From Neckera pumila (taxonomy: Eukaryota; Streptophyta; Bryopsida; Hypnales; Neckeraceae): a stretch of DNA of 64,000 bases. The notes under the pieces were generated by a model. That model saw only the letters and a list, made by a program, of their open reading frames with translations. It did not search any database and was not told where the DNA came from. The position numbers and the translations under genes were made by a program. The stretch is from positions 5,523,001 to 5,587,000 of the forward strand of contig OZ018418.1 of assembly GCA_963969595.1 (NCBI GenBank). The letters are read 5' to 3'. Below are positions 9,480 through 21,462 of the stretch, one piece after another; the stretch's first letter is position 1; each line of letters begins with the position of its first letter.

Positions 9480-12400
9480 AACAAAAGCCCTTGGCAGAGT
9501 AAAATTCTCTCACGTATAAAGTGATAGTGAATCTCAATATGTTTAGATCGTGCATGGAAAACAGGGTTATGGGACAACTTAATCACACCTTGATTGTCGC
9601 AGTGTAGGGTAATTTGATGTGGGTGTGTTGAAGCAGAATTCGGGGGTGCTGATCTTTTGAATTGTGCGTTGGGTGGCTGAAGTTCTTGAATGAGCTAGTG
9701 AAGCCAAACTGCTTCCTATGCTCCATCACTTAATGCACAATATTCCGATTCAGTAGATGATCTTAAAATTGTAAGTTGAAGTTTCAATTGCCAAGTTATT
9801 AGACCTCCAGCAAGAGTGAATATATAAGCTTCCATTGATCTTCGAATTTTTGGGCAGGACCCCAATCAGCGTCAGCACATCCGATAATGGAAATTGGAGA
9901 GCTGACTCGATACAAGATGCCGTAATCCAGTGTTCCCTTCAAATATCAAAGAACATGCTTGGCTGTTGTAAGATGGGCCACTTGGGGTTGAGCCATGTAA
10001 CTTGATAATAGACTAACTGCGTATGCAATATCCGGGCGGGTCACTGTGAGAAATATTAACTTGCTTATCAATCGGCAATAGTATGTTGGATTTGTGGCAG
10101 GAGATTTCATGTCTGTCACGAGAAGCTGACCTTCGGGAAGTGGTGTGGATGCAGGCCTACATTCGGCCATGTTGAATTCTTGCAGGATTGAAGCAGCATA
10201 GTCTCACTAATGGAGGAAAATTCCAAGCATGCCTTGTTTGAATAAAATTCCTAGGTATTGCTTGATCTTGCCTAGATCATTCATTTTGAATTCTGTGTTT
10301 AGAAATCGCTTCAACCAAGTCATAAGTTGGTTGGAGCTGCCAATAATAAAGAGGTCGTCAACGTAAAGCATTAGAATAAGCGTTTCGCCATCTTTATGCA
10401 TGTAGTAGAGGTTGCCATCAGATGAACTTTATTTGAGTCCAATTCATCTAAGAGGCATCTATCCAATCATACCACGTTCTAGGGCCCTGTTTCAAGCCAT
10501 AGAGGGATTTGTTCAATTTGCACATGAGATGTTCCTTGCCACGGACACGCAAGTCAGGAAGTTGAGTCATATAAACTTGTTCTTTGAATTGACCATGAAG
10601 GAAGGCCGTTCTCACATCTATGTGATGAATATCCCAATGTTTAGCTCCTGCTAGAGCAATAGCAGTCCAAATTGTTGCCCATTTAATCACGGGTGCAAAG
10701 GTTTTGTGAAAGTCTACGCCTTGTCTTTGTTCAAATCCTCTAGCAACTAATCTGGCTTTCTTTATAGGTGGTTGTCCGTCTATTCCAAGTTTAAGGCGAA
10801 AGACCCATTTGCAAGAGATGGCTCGAGTGGATTGGTGGAGGAAGGTAGGGGTTCTAAGTCCCATGTGTGATTCTTCCAGATAGATTCCATATCTGTTTGC
10901 ATTGCGAGTCTCCAGTTGGGATTGATTTTGGCTTGATTGAATGTTAAATTGGTTTGATCAAGATCTACCGTGGGTTTTGGTGCAAGAGCTGCAATAATCA
11001 TGCAAATATTGAAATCATCAATAGATAGGCACAGCTTATAGCCGTCAATTCTGATGTTCTGGCGTTGAGGTTGCTAAGAACGGCGAGGGATAGGAGTGGG
11101 ATCAAGATGAATTGGAGAGTCGAGAGATGGAAGGTCGGTGTTTTGAAGAGAAGGAGGGACGGTCTGGGTTGTACTTGGTGGTGACTAAGGTGACTGAGGT
11201 GACACAATGTTGGGTTCAGGAGTGGTTGGGGTGAGATTGGGTTGTACTGGTGGTAAGTTTTGAGGTTGGGTGGGCTATGGAAGAGAAGGATCGGTTAGGA
11301 ATCTATCTAAGAAGATTAAGCCTTGTAAAGGTTCAATTGTTTCGGGGAAAGGAAAATCAAAGGACTGTACGTCAAAGCAAACGTCTCTGCTAATCAGAAT
11401 TTTTTGAGTGGGGAGATGGTAACATCTATATGCCTTACTTTCTTCATCATAGCCAATAAGGATGGTGGGTGTTGCTTTGGGATCTAACTTGTTTCTTTTG
11501 ATGTCAGAAACATGGCAATAGGCTATACAGTCAATTACCTTGAGGTGACTAAGATTAGGTTTGAGACCACTAAAGGCTTCTTTTGGTGTCTTTTGTTGTA
11601 GGGCTTTTGTAAGACATCTATTTTGGATGTAATTTACCATTTTAGCAATCTCCTCCCACAGAGCTCTAGGAATCTTAGTTCTTGTGACTACACTTTGAAT
11701 ACGCTCTAAGAAAATACAAATCTTTTGTTCTACAACTCCGTTTTGATGGGGTGCGTAACCAACTGTAAGTTGGCGTATGATCCCTTGATCCTTGCAGTAG
11801 TTGATAAATTTGGTGGAGAGATATTCCCCGCCTTGGTCGCTCTGGAGAGTACCAATGCATAAGTTAGGAGTCTCAACTAATGCACGGAATTGCTTGAAAT
11901 AGATAAGGGTTTGTGATTTGTTTAATAGGAAGTAAAGCCAGGTCTTTCTAGAGAAGTCATCTATAAAGGTCAAGATGTATGTGTTCTCGTTTCTAGAGGT
12001 TATAGGTAGTGGGCCGCATAAATCGCTATGGATAAGTTGTAAAGTACGCATGGTATGTGTAGTTTGTTTTTTTGGGAGTCTGTCCTAAGGTAGCTTTCCT
12101 AACTTACAAGATGGATAGACATATTTGAGTAGGGGAAGCAGTGGAACTCCAACAACTAAATTACGAGTAGTCATGTGATATAATCCTTGATAGTTGATGT
12201 GGCCAATGCGCTAATGCCACAAATGGATGTCTGCATTTGAAGGTCGTGGGGAATGCTGGCAAGTGCTGTTGGAAGCTGGATTCGATGTGACTAGATGTTG
12301 CTCCGAAATCAAAGATGGAGGTTGAATCTTTGGCATTTCTGATTGAGAATTGATCGCCTCTAGTTAAGTGTTGTTTGTTGGTGTTGTGCTGATCAGGTTA

Positions 12401-12717
12401 ATGACTCGGTATAGGTTGTTGCGTTGATCTCTAACTTCATGAAGAAAAATCTTGGTGGGATTGTCTTTGTCGTAAATTAGACACTGTTTGGCTTCAAAGA
12501 GTACTCAGTATCCTATGTCTGTGAGGCGTCCGACTAAAAAAAGATTTGTGCGTACACCAGGTATATACAAAACATTGTGGATGTCTTTTATTGCTCCTGT
12601 AGAACTTACAGACCCTTGTCCTGCCACAGGCATGATTTTCCCTCTAGCTGCACTAATGTGAGGGATACTAGAATGAGTGATATCTCTAAGAAGATTGGAA
12701 TTTCCAGTTACATGCAA
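9480..12717 (-). pseudogene. Copia-1 pol: protease, integrase, reverse transcriptase, RNase H
   Basis: Minus strand. The protease remnant (about 12745-12505) has a DSRA motif where DSGA is expected, so the active site is damaged. Integrase (12051-11275) keeps the acidic triad in HSDLCGP, QSDQGGEY and GVVEQK, followed by the ALWEE and KLDPKA blocks. Reverse transcriptase (11001-10207) shows CKWVF, KARLVARGFEQ, DVRTAFLHG, SLYGLKQ and YVDD. The frame is broken between 10448 and 10401. RNase H begins at 10170 (TRPDIAYAVSLLSSYM) and decays beyond 9946; DADWG is readable near 9870, and HYHFTRE-like residues are no longer in one frame. The product would be the replication and integration polyprotein. 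This copy is dead. Confidence 0.85.
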
Positions 12718-13034
12718 TGATGCTCTTGAATCTAGGAACTAGTCATCTTTTGTGGCTATAGGAATCATACAAGTATTTATAACCTCAATAGGAGCTTTGT
12801 CCTTCGGAAAGGCATCCATGCAAGCTTGGACGTGAACGGCTGCCAATTCTGCTTTGTCTTTGTAGGTATCTTTTGTTTTGACTTTTGTAAGATGGACTTG
12901 GTGTTGTTGCTGGCTACGTTGCATATTTTGCAATTGCAGTTGCATTGCTTTGATCCGTTCTTCAAAGGTGATTTTGGCGCAGTCACGTGCAAAGTGGCCA
13001 GGTTTTCCGCAATTGTGATAGTAGACAGATGTTG

Positions 13035-13039
13035 GTGTT
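13035..13039. repeat. TSD of solo LTR, left (GTGTT)
   Basis: GTGTT before TGTTGTACGCG; exact partner at 14478-14482. Confidence 0.75.
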
Positions 13040-14477
13040 TGTTGTACGCGCAGTCGAGGCGTAAGTATCCTTAACATAAAGATGTGCTAAGATAACACGA
13101 AATATTGTTTCAGGGAATTCTAGGTGTTATTGTAAACTAAGGATATCCGGATCTCTTCCAAAACACATCCAAGCAATCCGTCTCAATGATTCACTCTCTT
13201 CCGGTTATTACAACCTTCCGGAATCCAATCCAGAATCCTTTCTTACTACTTTCCGGAATCCAAACTGAAATCTATCCTCACTACTTTCCGGAATCCAATA
13301 TGGAATCCTTTCTTACTACTTTTTGGGATCCAATCTGGAATCCATCCTTGTCCAAATTTTGGTTTTGTCTAGTCACACTTTGATTTTCTGTACCCCTGTT
13401 TTACCGTCAGGGGGTCTACTGTTGGTCTTTTAGAGGGGTAGGGACTCACCACTCGTAGTTCAAATACTCTCTCCACTAATATTTTAAGCAAATACACATA
13501 ATCTGAACAGAGTTTGTAATAGAAAAAGAGAGGGTAGCAATTCTCACAACTTTCAGGATGGCCAATCCAGAAAGTAGGTCACTCAGAACCACGTCCTATC
13601 TCTTTCACTACAACGACAAATCAAGACTTTCGGAATCAATAGAGACGTGTATGTTCTAGAATCTAAACTAATCCGGTAGTTGGCAGGCCTTCCAGATGGT
13701 GGGGATATTCCGCTGGCAGTTGCTTATCTCCGCACGAACCCCTCCGTGGGTTCGGGACTCGCATCCACTCTATTCTTTCCGGACTACTATTCCAGCAGTT
13801 TAAAGGCATAGTGCACTAATCCTCTTTTATAAATCCAGAACTTTCACACAACCGCTCACTATCAATCAAATCCAATCGCCTAAGATCCAGATTCCTCCTC
13901 ACCCCTACACACTCGCACTTACACACCAACACACAAGTGACCATAGACGCGATACGCAAGAAAATGATCCTAAGGTGTTCTCCTGAATGCTCAGATTGAA
14001 TGATAAGGGAAGGGGAATGAGAGGCCAACAAGCCAACCTGCCCATAAATACAAAGCAAGGCGACCTAAAAGTTACCAGAAAACGAGGGCAACGACCCAAT
14101 TAATCGTTCCAAGAAAGCCGTTCAGATCCTAAAAGTCCGGAACTCGGCTACTCCCTAAAATTCTGGAAATTCTGGAAATCCCTAAATTTCCGTAATTCCC
14201 TAAAATTCCAGAAATCCCCAAAAAACCGGAACTTCCTAAATTTCCGGAATCTAGTCCGTAAATCCCTTCAATCCGGAATTCTCCGGATTTCGACTGGCAT
14301 TTACGTCTGGTTTTGGAAACTTAGTTACGATTTTAGCCTATCTAGAAATTGCTTAATCTATAATCCTAATATTTTGTTTCTACTTCCCTATTCCTATGCA
14401 TAGTGTCAAAAAAAGTTATACTACTTTCATACTATTCTATTCTACTTTCTCTATTTTGAGTTTTGCATACCCTGACA
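13040..14477 (-). mobile_element. B-family-related solo LTR (1.44 kb) without ORF
   Basis: Plus-strand ends TGTTGTACGCG...CCTGACA with a perfect GTGTT TSD, inserted in copia-1 gag. On the minus strand it reads TGTCAGGG...CGCGTACAACA. Its downstream half (13800 to 13040) matches the 3' half of unit B1 (about 20700-21457). Shared stretches include GTCGTTGTAGT, GAGTGACCT, CCATCC.GAAAG, GTGGTGA.GTCCCTACC, GTAAAACAG and CTTACGCCT..A.TGCGCGTAC. A TATA-like GTATTTATGGGC lies near 14047-14036. It lacks the gag-like gene found in B1 and B2. Short purine-rich CCGGAA-type motifs are frequent at 14100-14300. Confidence 0.75.
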
Positions 14478-14482
14478 GTGTT
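14478..14482. repeat. TSD of solo LTR, right (GTGTT)
   Basis: Exact partner of 13035-13039. Confidence 0.75.
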
Positions 14483-15532
14483 CTTGTGTCTGATCACTGA
14501 TCTGAATGCTTATTCAATCGTTGTGTATTTGATGAGGTTTGATCACTGCTTGTGTAGCCATGGCCTCAACTGGAACGTTCACGATTGGAGTTGTCTCGAG
14601 GTAAGGCTCTGTTGGCTTGGATATAGTTTACTTCTTCAGAGTCATAACATTGTTTGTCTAAGTTGCGGCTAAGTTCTTCCTGTAGCAGGAGACCTTCTAG
14701 TTCCGGAAATGAAGGTATGCGCTCTCTACCCTTTTGTACTTGTTTAAAGATTGACCAACTTTTGGGTAAACTATTGAGAGTCAAGTCTACTAGGTCCTCA
14801 TCGTCTATCTGAATCCCTAGGTTTGCTAGTTGTATTACTATGAGATTGATCTCCCGGAGATGAGCTCCATTGTCTTTCCCTTCTGTCAATTTTATGGAAT
14901 AGAATTATTCCTTCAGAGAGAGGCATCTAGATGAGATTCTAACGTCACACATTCTTTTGAGGTGTTTCCAAATCGACTGAGGATCAGTAAGATGTATCAC
15001 ATTGAGAATAATAGAATCGCGTACTGTGGATATGATAAGACGTCTTGCATGGTAGCGCAGCTCCCTGTTGCGGTGGTTTGTGTTGATTGTAGGTGCTCCA
15101 ATTGCAATGGCTGGTACGACAACTGGGGCACCGACTACGGCAACTGAAGCATCAACAATGATTTCTTGCGACTCCGCCGCTCCTTCGCCTCCGACTGTAG
15201 TGTTTGATGATGTTCCAGGATTGGTATTGTTCTGGTCCTGCTCCGTTGAAGGTTCGATGAACCTCCATAGCCCCTCTTGCATAAGCATCAGTTTGACCTT
15301 GTAACTTTTGATCATGTAGTTGGCAGGTCCAGCAAGTTTCATTGACTCAGGTACGTCTCTGACGTTGGAGTCCATGTTTGGTTCCGACTGTCTAACTGTT
15401 CAATCCGCGGCTCCGCTTAAGGTACGAAGGTTTTGAAAAAAAATGACTCTGTCTATTCTCTCAAGCCTAAGGTTCTAGTGTTGCAAGTGTTCTTTGACTA
15501 CTTGTAACTCTAAAGCTTCTATTCGCTCTATC

Positions 15533-15544
15533 GCTTTGATACCA
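15533..15544 (-). other. Copia-1 primer binding site
   Basis: Minus strand TGGTATCAAAGC immediately after the 5' LTR. It is complementary to the 3' end of initiator tRNA-Met, the usual primer of plant copia elements (consensus TGGTATCAGAGC). Confidence 0.85.
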
Positions 15545-15750
15545 TGTTGGTAAAACTGGTCGCAATCTTGCAACAGCAGTCACAATACTTAGTATAAAAT
15601 AAGAGAGAGCTAAATAGAGTTTAGTCCTAGTTTAAGTAAGCTACAAGGTTAACCTAAGTTCTTCCGATGGATGATAAACAAGGAGTGGATGAGAGTCATC
15701 CAACTGTACAGAATATAAGCCTGTAATTCTAATGGTTGTTTATTCTAACA
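15545..15750 (-). repeat. Copia-1 5' LTR
   Basis: TGTTGGTAAAACTGG...TTATTCTAACA, 206 bp. On the coding strand it starts TGTTAGAATAAACA. Several substitutions relative to 9008-9212 indicate an old insertion. Confidence 0.85.
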
Positions 15751-15770
15751 TGTCTCGGCTCTTGGAGACA

Positions 15771-16076
15771 CAATGTATGGCGTTCAATGGTGAAGTTTCC
15801 CTATTTAGATTGAGTCGACCTGAATTGTCAGGCTTCATGACTCCCTGAGTCGCTCGCTTTCACTGATGACCGAGTCTTTGGATCCACTGTGGTGATCTTC
15901 CTATTGTTTAGCTCGAGTCGACCTAAATTGTATGTAGGGAATTCAAAGGTGAGGGTTTTCTATCCAGATTGGGTCAACCTAATTTCTTGGCTATGCGACT
16001 CCCTTTGTTGTTAACTTTCAGTGATGGTTCTCCTTGTGTTTGTTGTGGTGTTCTTACTATTGTTTAGGTCGACTCA
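15771..16076. repeat. About 161-bp tandem repeat, left part, interrupted by unit A3
   Basis: Units centred on GTCGACCTAAATTG, followed by GACTCCC...CTTTCA(C/G)TGATG, TTGTGGTG and ATTGTTTAGGTCGACTC. Equivalent TCGACCT positions are 15815, 15974 (as TCAACCT) and, with A3 removed, the one at 23081. The spacing is about 161 bp each time. The array continues at 23024-23230. No coding potential is seen. It lies in non-coding sequence of the T3/T1 neighbourhood. Confidence 0.65.
16072..16076. repeat. TSD of unit A3, left (ACTCA)
   Basis: Pairs with ACTCG at 23024-23028 (4/5). Joining the flanks restores the GTCGACTCGACCTGAA motif of the 161-bp array, which confirms the insertion point. Confidence 0.75.
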
Positions 16077-17813
16077 TGTCGCATCACAGGGCAAGCAAAT
16101 TCCTAGTTATACTACCAAAAACCACTTTAAAGTATAACAAAGTGACTCTAAAGATCAAACCCGCAAGATTTTGTGAAGTATCTAGCCTTATTTGGTTTCT
16201 AAGCTTAGTCAGTACCTATATTTCCTCTTCCGGTCCTAACACCACAAAAGGAAACACAACAACACTGAAAACTACAATCAGACCCTCTTCTCCTTTCCCG
16301 ATCCGGCCAACTTTCCGATTTGGTTTGATCAACTAACATCCGCTCTTATTCCCATCCGGTTTGGTTTTACCTCTGTTTCACCATCAGAGGATTCGCCACT
16401 TGCTTTTGAGAGTGGTAGGCCCGCCGCTACTTCCGTGACTTATAGTGGTTGAAGACCCATTTCTCTATTCTCCAATTTCCTATACTAATCCGGATCCGGT
16501 TTGATCCTTCACAGCAACCCAGAGAACTCTCCGAATCACCAGTCACACAAAGACCCCCCGTACAATCCTTTCATACTACAACAACCTTAGCGCCACGTTC
16601 CGTCTGTACAAAGTCAGGCGGTTGCAAGTGAATCTATCCGTTCCAACATCAACTAAAGTCCTTCCGTTTGCCAACTAGGGCAGCGAGATCTCTCAAGAGA
16701 TTGGACACTCAACCGGATTTCCCACCCAGGAGGTCTAGCGTGACTAAGGAATCCCTCCCTATCCGCCTAGCCTAACAACGGCTGTCTCGCCCAGAATCCC
16801 AAACCTTAGAGATGCTGAGGAACTGAAATCCACTCCCAACTCTTGCACAACCCGCTCACTTGCACATAAGATCAAAACAAGAACACCAAAGGGAGAAATC
16901 ACACCCGCACCAGCATGCGCCTTCCTAACTCTTCACCACACAACCTTGCCACATACGGGAGAGACATGCAACAAGAGGCCAAGAGAAGACATACACAAAA
17001 TTTGGGTGAAAAGACTTGCAGCTCCCAAGCAGGGGCTGACTTATATACAACTTGATTACAAGGCAAAAAGGCCCCCGGAAATTCGCGCTGAACATCCGAG
17101 TCCGATCCTAACCGGCCAGACCGGGTCAACATCCGATCTGGTCCTAACTATCTTACAAACATTACATTCCTACCTACCTACCTACCTACTCTCCAACTCC
17201 CCCACCTAGCGTAGGACTCTTGAGTTCCATGGGCAATTGGTTGAAAACTTTAGTCAAGTTCCTGCTCCCCTCCTCAGCAGCAGGATCTAGAAGATCTGAT
17301 CCTGGCGATGAATCCAGATGAATTGGTTGCCTAGGCCGAGGCATTCGGTGAATCTTTCTTGACTCGGGCTTTTGATCCTTGGGCTCCCTCGAATTCGATC
17401 CTCTGGCTAGGAATGAATCCGGTAGCGAGAGGTCCGAGAGTTGGATCTCCTGGGAGTACATGGACCCATTTAGCTTCTGACTGTTGATGTCCATCCGGTT
17501 GGCTGCCACCAATGACGCTTCCACCCAAATGGTGAAGTTGATCAGGATCCGAACTATCTGGGAACTGGATACCTTCTTCTCCTCATGCACTTCTTTGTCA
17601 AATACCTCCGCCTTGACTGCGGTGGATTCGAATTCTCCGAGATTGGCCTTCACAGACTGGGCCACCTTCCAGGTTGCTTCCGCCATTTCCCGGACTACAG
17701 CTTTGTCCTCTCTGAAGGCTACCATCTTAGCCTTCGGAGTGTCGAATTCCTCCTAAAGCCGACAAATCTTTGCCTCTTGCTTCTGGTGCTCATCCTGATT
17801 AGACAGATACTGG

Positions 17814-17818
17814 TCCAC
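17814..17818. repeat. Probable TSD of unit B1, left (TCCAC)
   Basis: Pairs with GCCAC at 21458-21462 (4/5). Undisturbed unit A1 has GCCAC at the matching gag position, so the left copy has mutated. Confidence 0.6.
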
Positions 17819-20800
17819 TGTGGGAACAAGCAATGTCAATATTTAGAAATCCGGACTAGTTTAGGATCAATTCCGTAAATATTTTCAAAAATTTGTAGTA
17901 GTAAAGCCGCAAACCGGAACATTTAGTAGAAACTAGGTAGTTAGGAAATTCCGGCTTGCACAAACTTGTAGAATAGGTAAGAAACGGACTTTAGCTGGAA
18001 TCCGGAAACCGGAATGGGACTTTAGCTGAAATCTGGAAACTGGAATCCGAATTTAGGCAACCTACAAACTAGGGGTCCAGCCTATGAAAATTAGGGATCC
18101 GTTTGCAATGGCGGTGCATTAAATGGCCGACCCAACGGGTGTCAGTCACTGGCTGGGTACTTAAGCAGATGGGCCTTTTGTTTTTCTCCCTCTTTCTTCC
18201 GCTCGAGGAGGTGTGTGTGCTTGCAGGTTTTGGAGCGCATTTCTTTTAGAAGAGTGAAAGAGTGGTGAGTTAGGCTGGATAGGGAGAAAAGGAAAGGAGG
18301 GTGCTGATTGCACCGGATTGTAGGACAAGAAGATGGCGGGATCATCGGCGCAGGGGCAGAAGACTATTCTTTCTGTCAAACTCTTGTACCCAGTCATTCC
18401 GTCGGACTCCGTTGGGCGCTTAGAGTTAGAGGAAGATCTCTTCAAACTAGGATGTATCAGGTTCATCCGGCAACCCTAGACAGTTAGGAGTGAAGATTTT
18501 CTTCGTGAGTTGGTTATGGGGACGCCAAACCAGTTCGAGCCGACGCCAAGGGGTCGGTTAACATCTTGGACGGAAGGGATGTGGGTGGAAACTTACGGGT
18601 TGAAGCAGTCCGGATCCGGAAATGCGACCCGGACGGATAAGTTTTATGAAGACAAGTTCAAGAAATCGCCGCACCATAAGGAGGGTTTCATCGTTAGTGA
18701 CTGTATCAATGAGCGCCATAGGTAGTTACTGAATTTCCTGATTCCCATTGTCTATCTGGAAAATCCAACCAGGGTTACGGTTACGATGGCGAATACGATT
18801 TTCGGAGCACTCGAAGGCCCGGTCGTGAACTGGGCGACCATAATCCACCAGAAGGTCAAGAAGATGGCGGTGGCTATCGACAAGGCCAAGCAGAGTCCGC
18901 TCAGTACTTACTTGTTCCACATGTATCATCATTTTGATTTCATAACCCCGCAGGAACAAGTTGCCTATGAGACCGGAATGCAGATCCTGAAGTACGGATT
19001 CACAGAAGAGTTGAAGCCGACGGGAGAAGCGGCACTAGAAGAAGAAGAAGAAGAAGAGGAGGATCCGGAACCGAAGCCACTGGAGAAGAAGAAGCGACAG
19101 AAGACCACTAATCCGGACACACGAAGAACGAGTCTAGACGTGCCGGAACCGAATCCGTCCCTCACCCAGCCATCACCGGAATCTTCCGATGTGTCCGACT
19201 TCTATGAGGCCGGAACCTGATGGATGGTGTAGTGCCGGAAGAGGCACGCCGAGATGGCAGAGGTCATCACGGGTGTGGCCAGGCAGTTAAATGTTGAGAC
19301 GGATAAGATCTTCAACGAACTCCGGGAGAGACCCGATCCGGCACTACTTCAAGAGAAGGACAAGCAGATCGAGGTACTTAAGGCAGAACGGGATCACTAC
19401 AAGAACAAGTTCTACTAGACGGAGGGGCAATCGATCTCAGCCCGGAAGAAGGAGACGGATGTCCTGAAGCTAGTCAGGAATTTGAAGGTGTTGGTAGAAG
19501 AACCGGAACATCAGATCATCCGGTTCGCGCTTTACACAAAGAAACTCGAGAACGACGGCATTATTACCGGATCCAGAGTGTTGCAAGTCTTGGTCGATTA
19601 CGAGGCCAAGATGAAGATCATTTTGGATGAGATGCGACAGCTGCTGGGTCATCTGGATGTGGCCAAGGACGACTTTGGGCTACTTCCGGATATCTTCATG
19701 GAGTCCCCGGGCAAACACGGAGCCGGAACTTCCGGGATACAAGAGGATCTAGGCTTGAAGTCCCTGTTTAAAATGCCTAGGGTGCCTTCTTCGAGTCATT
19801 TCCCAAAGTAGGGCATGGTAAATACTTTTGCCCCTTCCTCACAGTCTCCGTCGAGATCCGGAAAGGCTGGGCAGAGGTTGCCGATCCGGAGAGATCTATT
19901 AGAAGGTTTGGGGACGATCAATCCGGCAAGAGAGCACCCGAAGAGATTCCCTCATATGTCGGAACAGTCACCAGCACGGGGTACGCAATTGATTGACTTA
20001 GGAGATCCGGCTCTAGAGACAAAACCGGAACCCAAGCCAGAAACCCGGCTGAACAAGAGGACGGAAATAGTGGAGGCCGAACTCTCGGATCCGGATGAAG
20101 AACTTGAGATGGTGGAACTTGAGAGGCAGCTGAAACTCCGGAAGTCGGAGAAGTGGAAACCGGAAGGTAAGAAGCCAACGAAGCTGGAGATTGAAGAATC
20201 CGACTCTGGTGAGTTTGAGTCAGCTACTGAGTCTGAGGAAGATACGGAGGAGGACGAGACATCTCCTACAACCCGTCAGAATCCGCCTCGAGCAGCAAAA
20301 ATGACGCCAGCGAAGGGTCTTGGTAAGCCGACATCCAAGCAGGGAGCCGGGTAGTTAGAAGGGGACTACTTGTGGAAATGGATTAGAATTTGGATAGTTT
20401 TATCCCAGAATTAGATTCCAAGCGTGGGCCCGGTTTCCGGAAACGTAGGGATAAGGACTTCCCGATTTATTTGGAATTTCCTTGGTGTGTTTGTGTAGTT
20501 GCCCCGGTTTGTGGGGAGCCCTTTTTCACTTTTAGGGTGTTGACTTTGGTTTTGTTTTGGGTTTTTAAGGGCGGGCAAGTTAGTTGCCCCTCATATCCTC
20601 CTAGTTGATATTCAATTGTATTTCATTCCCTTTTTGAAATCTAAGCCCTCGAGTATGCAATTTTGGATTTATCAGTGTATCCGGATTGTGTTGACCTGTG
20701 GTCTGGATGTTGGAAGGAAAGGACGGGTGAGGAGGAATTCGGATTTAGTAGAATACGGTCTAAGTCAAGAGTGTGCTATTGTAATGTTGTTGGATTGTTG

Positions 20801-21457
20801 ACTTAGGAGCTGCGCACAATGTCTTTAAACTACCAGAAGAGTAGTTCGGACCATAGAGTAGTAGGGAAGCGAGTCCGGTTGTCAAGCCGTGCGGAGGCAA
20901 GCGCCCGCCCATGGAAGCCCCCACCTGTCCGGAAGATCTGCCAACCTTAGGATTCATCTAACCTCTAGAAAGATCACACCCCTTTAACTTATTCCGGATT
21001 CTGAGATCTGTCGTTGTAGTAAGGGAGAGTGAAGTATTCCTCAGTGACCTGCTGTCCGGAGTTGCCATCCGAAAGCTGTGAGGATCCAGATTTTTTGTCT
21101 TGCTACAACGTTTCGAATACTCGGGTGTTGTTGTTTGTATTTGTTAGAATTGTAGGAGAACAGGAGTGGTGAAGTCCCTACCCCCTCAAAAGATCAACTA
21201 GTGGACCCTCTGAAGGTAAAACAGAGGTATTGAAAACCGGATTGGAAGAAGAGACGTAAACCAGATTCCAGATAGTTTATGGTCCGGATTGTGAAAGGAT
21301 CCGAAAAAGGTTGAGTAGGTGAGAAGAAAGAAAGATAGAAAACCCGGATACCTAGAATATGCTACATAGAAACCGGAAATTCCTTGGGACGATATTTTGT
21401 GTTATCTTGGCACATTTTTGTGTTAAGGATACTTACGCCTAGATTGCGCGTACGATA
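17819..21457 (+). mobile_element. Unit B1, 3.6-kb LTR-like unit with gag-like gene, nested in A3
   Basis: Starts TGTGGGAACAAGC (as B2 does at 23679) and ends GCGCGTACGATA, corresponding to GCGCGTACAACA in the solo LTR. The order is a 0.5-kb U3/leader-like part, gag-like ORF 18333-20354, a 3' region, and a U5-like block (about 20990-21260). That block is shared with the solo LTR and, more distantly, with unit A. There is no pol, PBS or internal LTR repeat. Its insertion into A3 gag with a near-perfect 5-bp TSD shows that B was active after A3 inserted. Confidence 0.75.
18333..20354 (+). pseudogene. Gag-like ORF of unit B1 (broken)
   Basis: The single frame is homologous to B2 throughout and to unit A in the central domain (VTMANTIFGAL, VVNWATII, SPLSTYLFHMYHH, ILKYGFTEE). 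Features in order are the N-terminal domain, an acidic run (EEEEEEEEDPEP), a KKKRQK patch, a long predicted coiled coil (NELRERPDPALLQEKDKQIE onward) and an acidic C-terminal tail (DPDEELEMVELERQLKLRKS, SEEDTEEDE). Stops: TAG 18477 (TGG in B2), TAG 18723 (CGG in B2), TGA 19218 (shared with B2), TAG 19230 (CAG in B2), TAG 19416 (TGG in B2), TAG 19809 (TGG in B2). The C-terminal 27 bases present in B2 are missing just before the final TAG. Confidence 0.65.
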
Positions 21458-21462
21458 GCCAC
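21458..21462. repeat. Probable TSD of unit B1, right (GCCAC)
   Basis: Partner of 17814-17818. Confidence 0.6.

Larger units (their letters stand above)
12739..15375 (-). pseudogene. Copia-1 gag, split by a solo LTR
   Basis: The N-terminal part (15375-14905, then 14889-14566) has the copia gag pattern: KLAGPANYMIKSYKVKLMLM, HLKRMCDVRI, and the LNSLPKSW..F block. The zinc-knuckle part (13077-12739) reads YYHNCGKPGHFARDC; the first cysteine of CX2CX4HX4C is tyrosine. A stop separates 14905 from 14889. The solo LTR 13040-14477 sits between the two halves, so the gag was disrupted after or during decay. The role is the capsid/nucleocapsid of the retrotransposon particle. Confidence 0.75.
9008..15750 (-). 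mobile_element. Copia-1, decayed Ty1/copia retrotransposon
   Basis: Complete element on the minus strand with about 205-bp LTRs, an initiator-tRNA-Met type PBS, and gag, protease, integrase, reverse transcriptase and RNase H remnants in copia order, plus a polypurine tract. Removing the nested 1.44-kb solo LTR (13040-14477) and one TSD leaves about 5.3 kb, normal for copia. Many stops and frameshifts make it non-autonomous now. It lies in the T3a/tandem-repeat region. Confidence 0.9.
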
